NCBI RefSeq assembly: GCF_014648515.1
Contig: NZ_BMRG01000001.1
Coordinates: 131,101 to 195,100 of the forward strand
Direction of reading: 5' to 3'
DNA from: Saccharothrix coeruleofusca
GTDB taxonomy: Bacteria > Actinomycetota > Actinomycetes > Mycobacteriales > Pseudonocardiaceae
Length of the DNA stretch: 64,000 bases
In this document: in pieces, positions 7,179-15,938 of the stretch
Position numbering within the stretch: the stretch's first letter is position 1
How the letters are laid out: each line of letters starts with the position of its first letter
Position numbers and translations under genes: made by a program
The notes under the pieces: model-generated
The model's input: only the letters and a program-made list of their open reading frames with translations
What the model was told of the DNA's origin: nothing
Databases searched by the model: none

Positions 7179-8780
7179 ATGCGCGACCTCGACGTCGTCC
7201 GCGAGCGCCTGCGCGCCCACCACCCGCCGAGCCGACCGCCGGGCCCCGACGGCACCTGGCCGGACATCGACTACGCCGACCGCGACGGCGGGCTGTTCCG
7301 ACCGCTGGAGCACCTGCGCCGCGCGCTGGGCCTGCCCGCCCCGGACCGGCTGCGCGCGCTGGAGGCGTGGCGGCGACTGGCCCCGCGCAGCCACAACCGG
7401 TGGTTCAACGAGATCGGCGCGCCCCGGCTGGTCGGCGACGCCCTGCTGGACCTGGACCTGACCCCCGAGCAGCGCGCCACCTGGGGCCGCTGGCTGGCCG
7501 CCAGCGCGGGCCCGGTCGAGCCGACCGGGCTGGACCTGGTCCGGGCCCAGGGCGTGGTGCTGCGGCGCGGCCTGGTCGAGGACGCCCCCGAGCTGGTCGC
7601 GCGGGCCGTGGACCGGATGTCCGAAGCGCTGCGCCGCACCGGCGGCGAGGGCATCCAGGACGACATGAGCTTCCACCGGCACGGCCCCGTGCCGCACGCA
7701 GGCGGCCACGGCCACGCGCTGGCCTGCGAGCTGGCCCTGTGGGTGCACGCGGTGCACGGCACGCCGTGGGCGTTCGGCCCGCGCGAGGTGCGGCGGCTGG
7801 TCGACTTCCTGCTCGACGGGCAGCAGTGGGCGGTGCACGGCGGCGGCTTCGACTTCACCGTGATGGGTGACGACGTGGGCCGCGCCGAGGCCCACCGCGC
7901 CACCGCGGACCTGCGCACCACTGTGCTGCGGCTGCTGGAGGCCGACGCGCCCCGGCACGGCGAGCTGGTGGCGTTCGACGACCGGTTGGCCGGGCGCGGG
8001 GCGCCGCTGGTGGGCACCCGCTACTACCCGCGCTCGGGCTACCTGGTGCACCGCCGCCCCGGCTGGTCGGTGTCGGTGCGCATGTCGTCGCCGCGCACCG
8101 CGACCTCCGACACCGCGACCTCCGGCGGCGCGAGCGGCGGGAACCCGCGCGGCAGGCACCTGGCCGACGGGGTGGCCGCGGTCCGCGTCGGCGACCAGGC
8201 CGAGGACGGCTACCGGGCGGTGCTGCCGGTGTGGGACTGGGCGCGGCTGCCCGGCGTGACCGCGGAGCTGGGCCGGAGCCTGACCCCCCGCCCCGCCGGG
8301 GCGCGCGGCGCGGGCGAGGCCACGGGCTGGAGCGACGGCAGGCACGGCGTGGCGGCGCTGCGCCTGGCGGGCGTGGACGGGTTCACCGAGGGCTGGAAGG
8401 CGTGGTTCTGCTTCGACGACGTGGTGGTCGCGCTGGGCGCGGGCATCACCGCGCCGGACGCCCGCAACCCCGTGGTGACCACCATCGACCAGCGGTTGGC
8501 CGACCACGGCGGGATCGTCTACCTGCCGCTGTCGCCGGGGCACTTCTCCGGCGTGGAGCAGCGCACCGGCAGCTGGCGGGACATCGGCGGCACCGGTTCG
8601 CCCCGGCTGCTGGAGGCCGACGTGTTCACCATCGGGTTCGACCACGGCCCCGGCCCGCGCGACGCCTCCTACGCCTGCGCCATCGTGCCCGGCCCGCACC
8701 TGCCGGAGGTGGAGGTGCTGGCCAACACGGTGGCGCGGCAGGCCGTGCGGTGCGGCGGGGTGGTGCTGGAGCGGCCATGA
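7179..8780 (+). CDS. polysaccharide lyase family 8-like protein with altered active site
   Basis: A 533-residue protein resembling PL8 lyases (hyaluronate, chondroitin AC and xanthan lyases). Recognisable elements are NRWFNEIGAPR (about residue 70), TGLDL (117-121), SFHRHGPVPHAGGHG (about 164-178) and a beta-rich C-terminal half. The catalytic His is kept (H168), but the position of the usual Tyr, nine residues on, is His177 (GGHG for GxYG), and the usual Asn in TGAN is Asp119. It is shorter than classic enzymes (700 or more residues) and has no clear signal peptide, unlike most PL8 lyases. Activity and location are therefore uncertain. It is divergent from the MFS gene. Confidence 0.75.
   Translation: MRDLDVVRERLRAHHPPSRPPGPDGTWPDIDYADRDGGLFRPLEHLRRALGLPAPDRLRALEAWRRLAPRSHNRWFNEIGAPRLVGDALLDLDLTPEQRATWGRWLAASAGPVEPTGLDLVRAQGVVLRRGLVEDAPELVARAVDRMSEALRRTGGEGIQDDMSFHRHGPVPHAGGHGHALACELALWVHAVHGTPWAFGPREVRRLVDFLLDGQQWAVHGGGFDFTVMGDDVGRAEAHRATADLRTTVLRLLEADAPRHGELVAFDDRLAGRGAPLVGTRYYPRSGYLVHRRPGWSVSVRMSSPRTATSDTATSGGASGGNPRGRHLADGVAAVRVGDQAEDGYRAVLPVWDWARLPGVTAELGRSLTPRPAGARGAGEATGWSDGRHGVAALRLAGVDGFTEGWKAWFCFDDVVVALGAGITAPDARNPVVTTIDQRLADHGGIVYLPLSPGHFSGVEQRTGSWRDIGGTGSPRLLEADVFTIGFDHGPGPRDASYACAIVPGPHLPEVEVLANTVARQAVRCGGVVLERP
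8097..8126 (+). repeat. 15-bp tandem repeat (2 units) in PL8-like gene
   Basis: ACCGCGACCTCCGAC is followed directly by ACCGCGACCTCCGGC, encoding TATSD-TATSG in a loop of the lyase-like protein. It is one of five 15-bp-unit duplications in the window. Confidence 0.8.
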
Positions 8781-8830
8781 CACGCCGGGGTCGAGGCCGC
8801 CTCCGGGCAGACCCGGCGCTCGGCGACCGG

Positions 8831-9631
8831 TCAGTTCGCCCGCGCGGTGATGGCGCCCATCATCGTCACGGCGCGGCGGCGGGAGAAGAAGCGGGCGGAG
8901 TGCGACAGCAGGGCGTTGAGCCTGCCGGAGACCGCGCTGGGCGGCGGGTTGCGGCGGTCCAGCGCCTTCATGGCGGTGGCCACGACCTGCTGCGGGGTCT
9001 GCCGCCCCTGGCCGCGGTCCACCTCCTGCGAGCCGAGGACGTCGAAGAACTCGGTGCTGGTCGCGCCGGGTGAGAGCGTCAGCACGCGCAGCCCGGTGCC
9101 CAGGGACTCGTACCACAGCGCCTCGGTGAAGCTGAGCACGAACGCCTTGGTCGCCGCGTAGACGGCCATGTTGGGCGCGGGCTGGTAGGCGCCGATGCTG
9201 GCGACGTTGACCAGCACGCCGGTGCCCGCGTCGCGCAGCCGTTCGATGAACGCCCGGCTGGTGTCGACCAGGTTGGCGACGTTGACGTTGATCTCCTCGG
9301 TCAGCCGCCGCGGGTCCTCCCGGTGGAAGGGGCCGTGGGTGCCGAAGCCCGCGTTGTTGATCAGGCTGGTGACCTCCAGGCCGCGGTGGTCGACCTGCTC
9401 GGCGAGCGCGCGCCCGGCCGCCGGGCGGCTCAGGTCCAGCGGCAGCGCGGTGACCCGGACGCCGTGCGCGGCGGTCAGCTCGGCGGCCAGCGCTTCGAGG
9501 CGGTCCGCGCGGCGGGCCACGAGCACGAGGTGCGAGCCGCGCCGGGCCAGCTCGCGCGCGAACGCGACGCCGATGCCCGCGCTGGCGCCGGTCACGAGGG
9601 TGGTCTGACCGCGGTAGTCAACAGGTGTCAT
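8831..9631 (-). CDS. SDR family NAD(P)-dependent oxidoreductase
   Basis: A 266-residue classical short-chain dehydrogenase. It has the cofactor-binding GASAGIG (about residues 14-20), NNAGFG, the catalytic Ser in the NVASIGAYQP region and YAATK for the Tyr/Lys pair. It resembles the DltE/YdfG-like group acting on lipids or hydroxy acids; the substrate is unknown. The ATG at 9629-9631 is chosen because it directly precedes the Rossmann strand. It is divergent from a TetR gene, with a palindromic operator in the 62-bp gap that probably controls both. Confidence 0.9.
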   Translation of the reverse strand: MTPVDYRGQTTLVTGASAGIGVAFARELARRGSHLVLVARRADRLEALAAELTAAHGVRVTALPLDLSRPAAGRALAEQVDHRGLEVTSLINNAGFGTHGPFHREDPRRLTEEINVNVANLVDTSRAFIERLRDAGTGVLVNVASIGAYQPAPNMAVYAATKAFVLSFTEALWYESLGTGLRVLTLSPGATSTEFFDVLGSQEVDRGQGRQTPQQVVATAMKALDRRNPPPSAVSGRLNALLSHSARFFSRRRAVTMMGAITARAN

Positions 9632-9652
9632 GCGTGCACTATAGGCCACTTC

Positions 9653-9667
9653 TGACACTGAGTGCCA
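9653..9667. promoter_or_regulatory. TetR operator in the SDR/TetR divergent promoter
   Basis: TGACACTGAGTGCCA is a 7+1+7 inverted repeat with one mismatch (TGaCACT / AGTGcCA). It sits 22 bp from the SDR start and 27 bp from the TetR start, in the right place to repress both genes. Sites of the TGnCACTnAGTGnCA form are common for TetR-type regulators of SDR or lipid genes in actinomycetes. Confidence 0.65.
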
Positions 9668-9693
9668 CAACGGCGGGTGCTTAAGCTGGGGCC

Positions 9694-10284
9694 ATGGACG
9701 CGAGCAGGCCCGGACTGCGGGAGCGGACCCGGCGGATGATGCGGGCCGAGATCGGCTCGGTGGCCGAGCGGCTGTTCCTCGACCAGGGCTTCGACGCCAC
9801 GACGATGGACCAGGTCGCCGCCGAGGCCGGCATCTCCCGCCGGACGCTGTTCCGCTACTTCGACACCAAGGAGGACATCGTCCTGGACGGGCTGGTGGAG
9901 CGGGGCCACGTGCTCAAGGAGGCCCTGGAGTCCCGGCCCGCCGACGAGCCGCCCTGGCAGGCCCTGCGCGCCGCCTTCCTCGCGCAGCGGGACGACCCGC
10001 GCAACGCTCCCGAATCGCTGGCCAAGATGTCGAAGATGCTGGAGACGCCGTCGCTGCGCGCCCGCATGGTGGAGAAGCAGCGGCAGTGGGTGGCGCTGCT
10101 GGCGCCCGAGGTCCAGCGGCGCCTGGGCGCGCCGCCCGGTCCGCAGCCGGACCCGCGCGCCGAGGCCCTCGTGCTCTGCGCGCTGGTCTGCCTGGACGTC
10201 GCGGTGGAGACGTGGGTGCGGGCCGGCGGCGAAGGCGACGTGGCGCGGATCTACGACGAGGTGGCCGCCGCGGTCCGGGGGTGA
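9694..10284 (+). CDS. TetR family transcriptional regulator
   Basis: A 196-residue repressor. The HTH lies at about residues 25-70 (AERLFLDQGFDATTMDQVA, then ISRRTLFRYFDTKEDIV), the AcrR/MftR-like form. The C-terminal domain is all-helical ligand-binding. It is divergent from the SDR gene and separated from it by a palindromic operator, so it most likely regulates that gene and itself. A strong hairpin follows its stop. Confidence 0.92.
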   Translation: MDASRPGLRERTRRMMRAEIGSVAERLFLDQGFDATTMDQVAAEAGISRRTLFRYFDTKEDIVLDGLVERGHVLKEALESRPADEPPWQALRAAFLAQRDDPRNAPESLAKMSKMLETPSLRARMVEKQRQWVALLAPEVQRRLGAPPGPQPDPRAEALVLCALVCLDVAVETWVRAGGEGDVARIYDEVAAAVRG

Positions 10285-10290
10285 GACGGC

Positions 10291-10318
10291 GGAAGGCCCC
10301 GCCGAGGCGGGGCCTTCC
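10291..10318. terminator. bidirectional terminator hairpin
   Basis: GGAAGGCCCCGCC pairs perfectly with GGCGGGGCCTTCC around a 2-base centre. It lies between the convergent TetR and pdxH genes and has no U-tract, as is usual in high-GC actinomycetes. Confidence 0.8.
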
Positions 10319-10338
10319 GGACGACAGACTCGCGAGGC

Positions 10339-10995
10339 TCACGGCGCGATGCGCTTGACCTCCCAGCCGTCGCGGCCGAGGGTGAAGCGCAACCGGTCGT
10401 GCATCCGGTCGCGCCGCCCCTGCCAGAACTCGACCTCCTCGGGCCGGATGCGCCAGCCGCCCCAGTGCGGCGGCACGGGTACCTGGTCGGCGTCGGCGAA
10501 CTGCCGCTCGATCTTGTGCAGCGCGCTCTCCAAAGTGGACCGCCCGGACACCACGCGCGACTGCGGCGAGGCCCACGCGCCCAGCTGCGAGCCGCGCGGG
10601 CGGCTGGCCCAGTAGGCGGCCGTCTCGGCGGGGCCGACCTTCTCCACGGTGCCGCGCACGTGCGCCTGCCGCTGCATGGCGAACCACGGGAACGTGGCCG
10701 AGGCGTAGCGGGTGGCCATCAGGTCGTGGCTCTTGGCCGAGGTGTAGTTGGTGAAGAACACCAGGCCGCGCTCGTCCAGGCCCTTGGCCAGCACGGTCCG
10801 CGAGGACGGGCGGCCCTGCGGGTCGGCGGTGGCCAGCACCATCGCGTTGGGCTCCGGCAGACCCGCGCCCGTGGCCTGGTCCAGCCACAGCTGCAGCTGC
10901 TCGTGCCACGTGCCCGCCAGGTCGGCCTCGGTCAGCGCCCCCTGTTCGTAGGACACGCGCATGGACGGCAGCGCGATGCTCGTCGACTCCGACAT
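10339..10995 (-). CDS. pdxH: pyridoxamine 5'-phosphate oxidase
   Basis: A 218-residue FMN enzyme that oxidises pyridoxamine or pyridoxine 5'-phosphate to pyridoxal phosphate, the last step of B6 salvage. Family motifs are clear: PNAMVLATAD, GRPSSRTVLAKGLDERG and FFTNYTSAKSHDL for FMN binding, YWASRPRGSQLGAWASPQS, and the C-terminal WQGRRDRMHDRLRF. The ATG at 10993-10995 is preceded by an AGGGAGG ribosome site at proper spacing. It appears monocistronic. Confidence 0.95.
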   Translation of the reverse strand: MSESTSIALPSMRVSYEQGALTEADLAGTWHEQLQLWLDQATGAGLPEPNAMVLATADPQGRPSSRTVLAKGLDERGLVFFTNYTSAKSHDLMATRYASATFPWFAMQRQAHVRGTVEKVGPAETAAYWASRPRGSQLGAWASPQSRVVSGRSTLESALHKIERQFADADQVPVPPHWGGWRIRPEEVEFWQGRRDRMHDRLRFTLGRDGWEVKRIAP

Positions 10996-11137
10996 CCCGA
11001 CCTCCCTGGAGTTGGCACTTGTGGCACCACGTGGTCCAGCGACCGTACGGGTTTCCACGCTCGGGGGGAACCGCTCGCGCGGTGAGATGGCTGGTCGGTG
11101 GTGTGACTCTGTGCACGGAATCGTGATCGAGATCGAA

Positions 11138-11884
11138 TCAGAACTCACCCGATCCGGGATGGTGTTGTCTTGCCTGGTCCAAGGCGTGGCCGACGGTGAC
11201 CGCGTCGTCGGCCAGCGCGGTGGCCAGGCTGCCGCCGCGCGCCAGCGGGACCAGCGACCACCACGGCCGCGACACCGGCTCCGCCGGGTCGTGGCCCCAG
11301 CACAGGACTTCCGCGCCGAGCACCCGCCGCCCGGCCAGGCAGGCCGGGCTGCTGTCCACTTCGGGCGCTCCCACCGACACCGACTGGCGCAGCAGCGGCC
11401 CGCCGCGCCGCACCGACAGCGTGCTGACCAGGTGACCCGGCCGCTCCCCCACCCGCCCCAGGACCAGCACCTCGCGCGCCCGCAGCCGCGCGTCCCCGGC
11501 CAACTCGGCCTCGAACACCGCTTCGTGCCGCGCTCGCGCGGTCACCACCGTGGGCTCGGGCAGGTACTGCAGGCTGCCGCCCTCGGCCACCTCCACCCGC
11601 ACCAGGGCGCGGCTGCCGCCGGGCCGGTGGCCGGGCAGCGCCACGGTCGCCGCCACGCCGCGCAGCACCAGGTGCGCTCCGGGGCCCACGCGCACGGTCA
11701 GCGCCAGGTCGTCCCCGCCCAGCGGGGCGGTCGTGGCACTGACCAGGTGCACCAAGGCGTGGTCCGCCCGGCGCAACCGCCCCCGGTGCGGTACCAACTT
11801 CAGGGGGACCGCCGACCGCATTTCTCGGACCGACGTACGGCCGTTCGGGTCGCGTTCCACGACCAGGCGGGCGCGGGCCCTCAC
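11138..11884 (-). CDS. ureD: urease accessory protein UreD
   Basis: About 248 residues. UreD is the scaffold that, with UreF and UreG, helps load nickel into urease. Family features: RARARLVVERD at the start, PLKLVPHR, an LxLTVRVGPGAHLVL-like strand and LQYLPEPTVVTARARH. GTG 11884 is preferred because it follows AAGGG by 8 nt and matches the usual N-terminus; GTG 11944 in frame is the alternative. It is cut off from ureABCFG by a DUF4232 gene on the opposite strand, so it must be transcribed separately or by read-through antisense to that gene. Confidence 0.88.
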   Translation of the reverse strand: MRARARLVVERDPNGRTSVREMRSAVPLKLVPHRGRLRRADHALVHLVSATTAPLGGDDLALTVRVGPGAHLVLRGVAATVALPGHRPGGSRALVRVEVAEGGSLQYLPEPTVVTARARHEAVFEAELAGDARLRAREVLVLGRVGERPGHLVSTLSVRRGGPLLRQSVSVGAPEVDSSPACLAGRRVLGAEVLCWGHDPAEPVSRPWWSLVPLARGGSLATALADDAVTVGHALDQARQHHPGSGEF

Positions 11885-11961
11885 CAGCGCAACCCTTGTG
11901 GACGGCGACACGTCCACTGCGCGGGCGGACTTCCCGCCCCGCACGGCAGGGGGAGAGGGCG

Positions 11962-12498
11962 ATGATGGGTTTGACGGGGATCGGCTCGGTCACCGCGGTG
12001 ACCGCGGCGCTGCTGGTCGGCGGCGCGACCGGAGCGGACGCGGTGGTGGACGCGGCGGCGGGGGCGGCGGGGGCGGCCACGTGCCGGTCGGTCGGGCTGG
12101 ACGTCTCCTTCGGGAGGGAGGAGGGCGCGGCGGGCACGGTCTACCGGGAAGTGCTGCTGACCAACCGGGGGGTGCGGCCGTGCGTGCTGCGCGGCTTCCC
12201 CGGCGTGTCCTACGTGGACGGCGACGGCGCCCAGATCGGCGGCGCCGCCGAACGGGTGGGTGACCGGGGTCCGCAGCTCACCCTGCGGCACGGCGAGACC
12301 GCCGCCTCGGACGTGGGTTTCGCGCAGGTGCGCAACTTCGACCCGGACGTGTGCCAGCCGACGCCGGTGTGGGGCGTGCGGGTCTACCCGCCGGACGAGA
12401 CCGAGCCGCTGTACCTCGACATGGACCAGCAGCTGGGCTGCGCGGGCGACGCGAGCCGGGTCGGCGCTCACCTGACCGTGGCCAGCGTGCGCAGCTGA
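11962..12498 (+). CDS. secreted DUF4232 protein
   Basis: A 178-residue exported protein. A signal peptide (hydrophobic core about residues 7-25, then GADA) is followed by a DUF4232 domain with its usual cysteines ([35 protein letters not shown]). The function of DUF4232 is unknown; members are secreted or lipid-anchored in actinomycetes. ATG 11962 has an upstream AGGGGGAGAGGG. The gene lies on the plus strand inside the minus-strand urease cluster, between ureG and ureD, and its last 31 bp overlap the 3' end of ureG tail-to-tail. Confidence 0.85.
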   Translation: MMGLTGIGSVTAVTAALLVGGATGADAVVDAAAGAAGAATCRSVGLDVSFGREEGAAGTVYREVLLTNRGVRPCVLRGFPGVSYVDGDGAQIGGAAERVGDRGPQLTLRHGETAASDVGFAQVRNFDPDVCQPTPVWGVRVYPPDETEPLYLDMDQQLGCAGDASRVGAHLTVASVRS

Positions 12499-13178
12499 GC
12501 CCGCACCCACGCGGCCACCTCGGGGGCGTCCGGGGTGGCCACCAGTGACTGGGCGACCACCGGGAGCCCGCCGCGCACCCGGTGGGCATCGGCCGCCATG
12601 ACGCCGAGGTCGGCGCCCACCAGCGGCGCGAGGTCGGTCTTGTTGATCACCAGCAGGTCGGCGGTGGTCACGCCGGGGCCGCCCTTGCGGGGCACCTTGT
12701 CCCCGCCCGCCACGTCGACCACGAAGACCTGCCGGTCCACCAGGCCGCGGCTGAACACCGCGGTCAGGTTGTCCCCGCCGCTCTCCACGATGACCAGCTC
12801 CAGGCCGGGGAAGCGGTGCTCCAGCAGCTCCACCGCGTCCAGGTTGGCGGTGATGTCGTCGCGGATCGCGGTGTGCGGGCAGCACCCGGTCCGCACCGCC
12901 TCGACCCGCTCGGGGGCCAGCACGCCCGCCTTGCGCAGGAAGTCGGCGTCCTCGGTGGTGTAGATGTCGTTGGTCACCACCGCGAGGTCGATCTCGTCGC
13001 CGAGCGCGCGGCACAGCGCGGCGGTCAGCGCGGTCTTGCCGCTGCCGACCGGGCCGCCGATGCCGATGCGCACCGCGCGGCGCCGGTGGCCGCCTTGGTG
13101 GTCGTGGTCGTGGTCGTGCGGGTCGTGGCCCGTGTCGGTGGGGTCGAAGTTCACCGGGTGCACGTGGTCAGCTGGCAA
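12468..13178 (-). CDS. ureG: urease accessory GTPase UreG, with His-rich N-terminus
   Basis: A 236-residue SIMIBI-class GTPase that drives nickel insertion into urease. It has a P-loop [10 protein letters not shown] (about residues 40-49), the nickel-site CPH motif in [12 protein letters not shown], the ESGGDN segment and NKTDLA for guanine binding. The N-terminus (residues 1-31) holds eight histidines, including DPHDHDHDH. Such extensions are thought to store or deliver nickel and may stand in for UreE, which is absent here. The TTG start at 13178 overlaps ureF by 11 bp and has GAGG upstream; GTG 13163 is an alternative. Confidence 0.93.
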   Translation of the reverse strand: MPADHVHPVNFDPTDTGHDPHDHDHDHQGGHRRRAVRIGIGGPVGSGKTALTAALCRALGDEIDLAVVTNDIYTTEDADFLRKAGVLAPERVEAVRTGCCPHTAIRDDITANLDAVELLEHRFPGLELVIVESGGDNLTAVFSRGLVDRQVFVVDVAGGDKVPRKGGPGVTTADLLVINKTDLAPLVGADLGVMAADAHRVRGGLPVVAQSLVATPDAPEVAAWVRAQLRTLATVR

Positions 13179-13851
13179 AGAGACGCACCTCTTCCCTGTG
13201 GTGGCGGTCGTGGGCCTCGGCCAGCAGGTCGAGGGCCGGTGATCCGGGCGCGGGCAGGTCCTCGGGGGCGGTCCGGGCGTGCCGCGCCGCGTCCGCCGCC
13301 ACCGCGTCGACCTCGCCCGCCAGGCGCGCCAGGACCGCGTTGACGCCGAGCGGGTCCAGGCCGAGCAGGCGGACCGCCGCGCTCGCCGGACCCGTCACCG
13401 CCAGGTAGGCCACGACCCGCGCGGCGTCGCGGGGGTCGCGCACGAGCAGGCCCACGATCACCGGGTGGTGCGGCCGGGGTTGCGCGGCCAGCAGCGCGTC
13501 CAGCCGCGCGGACGGCCAGGCCCTGCGCGCGGCGCGGGCGACGCCGCCGCCCTGCGCGCGGGAGGCCGCCCGCTGCGCGGGCGAGGGGGTGCGGGCGTCG
13601 AACTCGGCGTCCAGCGCCCCGAGGTCGCCGCCCCCGGTGGCCGCCGCGGCGAAGGCCGCCGCCAGCGCGCCCGCCGTGCGCAGCCTGCCCAGCAGGAACG
13701 ACGCCAGGCTCGGCTCGTCGGTGACCAGCCCCCTGGCGGCGGCCTCCTCCAGCCCGCCGGAGTGCGCGTGGCCGCCGCCGGGGAAGCGGGAGTCGGCCAG
13801 CAGCAGCGCGGTGGCGTCCATCGGAGCGGCGTCCATCGGAACAGCGTCCAT
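13168..13851 (-). CDS. ureF: urease accessory protein UreF
   Basis: A 227-residue all-helical partner of UreD and UreG in urease maturation. The family start [20 protein letters not shown] is clear, as is the C-terminal [18 protein letters not shown]. The N-terminus carries a threefold 15-bp repeat ([15 protein letters not shown]), so three in-frame ATGs are available (13851, 13836, 13821). It lies 14 bp after ureC and overlaps ureG, in a ureABCFG operon. Confidence 0.9.
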   Translation of the reverse strand: MDAVPMDAAPMDATALLLADSRFPGGGHAHSGGLEEAAARGLVTDEPSLASFLLGRLRTAGALAAAFAAAATGGGDLGALDAEFDARTPSPAQRAASRAQGGGVARAARRAWPSARLDALLAAQPRPHHPVIVGLLVRDPRDAARVVAYLAVTGPASAAVRLLGLDPLGVNAVLARLAGEVDAVAADAARHARTAPEDLPAPGSPALDLLAEAHDRHHREEVRLFAS

Positions 13852-13855
13852 CACA
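13811..13855 (-). repeat. 15-bp tandem repeat (3 units) at start of ureF
   Basis: Three 15-bp units at 13811-13825, 13826-13840 and 13841-13855 share the core GCGTCCAT. Each supplies an ATG in the ureF frame. Confidence 0.85.
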
Positions 13856-13865
13856 ACAGCGCCCG

Positions 13866-15575
13866 TCAGAACAGGAAGTAGCGCTGGGCCATGGGCAGTT
13901 CCTCGACCGGTTGCGGCTCGACCAGCTCGCCGTCGACGCGCACGGCGAAGCTGTCCGGGTCCACCCGCACCCGCGGCATGGCGTCGTTGAGCACCATGTC
14001 CGCCTTGCCCACCGCGCGGGTGTCGCGCACCGGCACCAGCGGGCGGGACAGACGCAGCAGGTCGGCCAGGTCGGCGTCGACCGCCTGCCGCGAGACGAAG
14101 TGCACGCTGGTGCGGGCCGCCGCGTGCGCGCCGAACATCGGCCGCGCGAGCACCGGTTGCGGCGTGGGGATGGAGGCGTTGGCGTCCCCCATCGCCGCCC
14201 ACGCGATGAAGCCGCCCTTGAGCACGACCGACGGTCGCACGCCGAAGAACTTCGGCTCCCACAGCACCAGGTCGGCCAGCTTGCCCACCTCCACCGAGCC
14301 GACCTCGTGGTCGATGCCGTGCGCGATGGCCGGGTTGATCGTGTACTTGGCCACGTACCGGCGGGCGCGCAGGTTGCCGGGCAGCTCGCCGCGCCTGCGG
14401 TGCATGACGTGCGCGGTCTGCCAGGTGCGGATGACCACCTCGCCCACCCGGCCCATCGCCTGCGCGTCCGAGCTGATCATGGAGATCGCGCCCAGGTCGT
14501 GCAGCACGTCCTCGGCGGCGATGGTGGTCGGCCGGATGCGGCTCTCCGCGAAGGCCAGGTCCTCGGGCACCGACGGGTTGAGGTGGTGGCACACCATCAG
14601 CATGTCCAGGTGCTCTTCGAGGGTGTTGACGGTGTGCGGGCGGGTCGGGTTGGTCGACGAGGGCAGCACGTTGGGCTCGGACACCACCTGGATGATGTCC
14701 GGCGCGTGCCCGCCGCCCGCGCCCTCGGAGTGGTAGGCGTTGATCGAGCGGCCCGCGATGGCGTCCACTGTGGACTCCAGGAAACCGGCCTCGTTCAACG
14801 TGTCGGTGTGGATGGCCACCTGCACGCCGGACTCGTCGGCCACGCGCAGCGCCGTGTCGATCGCGGCGGGCGTGCTGCCCCAGTCCTCGTGCAGCTTGAA
14901 CCCGCCCGCGCCGCCGCGCAGCTGCTCCCACAGCGCTTCCTCGCGGGTGGTGTTGCCCTTGCCCAGCAGCAGCACGTTGACCGGCATGTGGTCCATCGCG
15001 GCCAGCATCCGGCCCAGGTTCCACGCGCCCGGCGTGACCGTGGTGGCCTTGGTGCCCTCGGCCGGGCCGGTGCCGCCGCCGATGAGCGTGGTCAGGCCGG
15101 AAGCCAGCGCGGTGTCCACGATCTGCGGGCAGATGAAGTGCACGTGGCAGTCGATGCCGCCCGCGGTGAGGATCTTGCCGTTGCCCGAGACGATCTCCGT
15201 GGTGGGGCCGATGACCAGCGCCGGGTCCACGCCGTCCATCACGTCAGGGTTGCCCGCCTTGCCGACGGCCACCACGCGCCCGTCGCGCACGCCCACGTCG
15301 GCCTTGACCACGCCCCAGTGGTCCAGCACGACCGCGCCGGTGATGACCAGGTCCGGCGCGCCCTCGGCGCGGGTGGCCCGGCCCTGGCCCATCGACTCGC
15401 GCACCACCTTGCCGCCGCCGAAGACCACCTCGTCGCCCGCGCCCGCGCCGCGGCAGCGGTCCTCGGTGACCTCGATGGTCAGGTCGGTGTCGGCCAGGCG
15501 GATGCGGTCGCCGACCGTGGGGCCGAGCAGCTCGGCGTAGCGCTCGCGGCTGATCGCCGGGTTGGACTCGGTCAC
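13866..15575 (-). CDS. ureC: urease alpha subunit (catalytic)
   Basis: A 569-residue subunit holding the dinickel centre that hydrolyses urea to ammonia and carbamate. Visible active-site elements: [13 protein letters not shown] (two His ligands), GFKLHEDWG with the carbamylated Lys (K227), IHTDTLNE, the flap MVCHHLNP with AFAESRIR, and [12 protein letters not shown] with the Asp ligand. Length is normal. The GTG start at 15575 overlaps the ureB stop (GTGA), giving translational coupling. It is cytoplasmic and assembles with UreA and UreB. Confidence 0.97.
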   Translation of the reverse strand: MTESNPAISRERYAELLGPTVGDRIRLADTDLTIEVTEDRCRGAGAGDEVVFGGGKVVRESMGQGRATRAEGAPDLVITGAVVLDHWGVVKADVGVRDGRVVAVGKAGNPDVMDGVDPALVIGPTTEIVSGNGKILTAGGIDCHVHFICPQIVDTALASGLTTLIGGGTGPAEGTKATTVTPGAWNLGRMLAAMDHMPVNVLLLGKGNTTREEALWEQLRGGAGGFKLHEDWGSTPAAIDTALRVADESGVQVAIHTDTLNEAGFLESTVDAIAGRSINAYHSEGAGGGHAPDIIQVVSEPNVLPSSTNPTRPHTVNTLEEHLDMLMVCHHLNPSVPEDLAFAESRIRPTTIAAEDVLHDLGAISMISSDAQAMGRVGEVVIRTWQTAHVMHRRRGELPGNLRARRYVAKYTINPAIAHGIDHEVGSVEVGKLADLVLWEPKFFGVRPSVVLKGGFIAWAAMGDANASIPTPQPVLARPMFGAHAAARTSVHFVSRQAVDADLADLLRLSRPLVPVRDTRAVGKADMVLNDAMPRVRVDPDSFAVRVDGELVEPQPVEELPMAQRYFLF

Positions 15576-15928
15576 CGGTCCAGCTCCCCCGCCCACTCCG
15601 GCCGCAGGCCCGGCACCACCCGGTTGCCCGCCAGCGGCACCAGCACCACCTCGCGCTCCACGCCCGGCTCGAACCGCACGGCGGTGCCCGCGGGCACGTC
15701 CAGCCGCTTGCCCCACGCGGCCTCGCGGTCGAACGCCAGCGCGGGGTTGGCCGCGGCGAAGTGGTAGTGCGAGCCGACCTGCACCGGCCGGTCGCCCCGG
15801 TTGACCACGACCAGCGCGGTGCGCGGCCTGCCGGGGTTGAGCTCCACCGGCTCCCGACCGGGGATGATCTCCCCAGGGATGATCTCCCCTGGAATGATCT
15901 GGCCCGGAATGATCCCCTCCGGCCGCAC
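15572..15928 (-). CDS. ureB: urease beta subunit, with repeated N-terminus
   Basis: A 118-residue structural subunit. The standard core is present ([52 protein letters not shown]). The usual N-terminal IPGEI motif is expanded to [22 protein letters not shown] by a fourfold 15-bp repeat. The GTG start at 15928 has GAGGAGG five bases upstream and lies 10 bp after the ureA stop. The extra residues would extend the N-terminal strand packing against other subunits; the effect is unknown. Confidence 0.95.
   Translation of the reverse strand: MRPEGIIPGQIIPGEIIPGEIIPGREPVELNPGRPRTALVVVNRGDRPVQVGSHYHFAAANPALAFDREAAWGKRLDVPAGTAVRFEPGVEREVVLVPLAGNRVVPGLRPEWAGELDR
15861..15920 (-). repeat. 15-bp tandem repeat (4 units) at start of ureB
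   Basis: Four consecutive units (15861-15875, 15876-15890, 15891-15905, 15906-15920) share GG(G/A)ATGATC. The two distal to the start are nearly identical, pointing to recent slippage. Confidence 0.9.
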
Positions 15929-15938
15929 GGGCGCCTCC

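Noticed and set aside
8023-8036. CTACTACCCG inside the PL8-like gene, resembling the dispersed repeat
   Set aside because: It encodes YYPRS within a conserved part of the protein, and no second motif lies 32 bp away on either side.
13100-13125. Dense CGTGGTCGTG repeat, possible regulatory microsatellite
   Set aside because: It is the coding sequence of the His/Asp-rich nickel-binding stretch of UreG.
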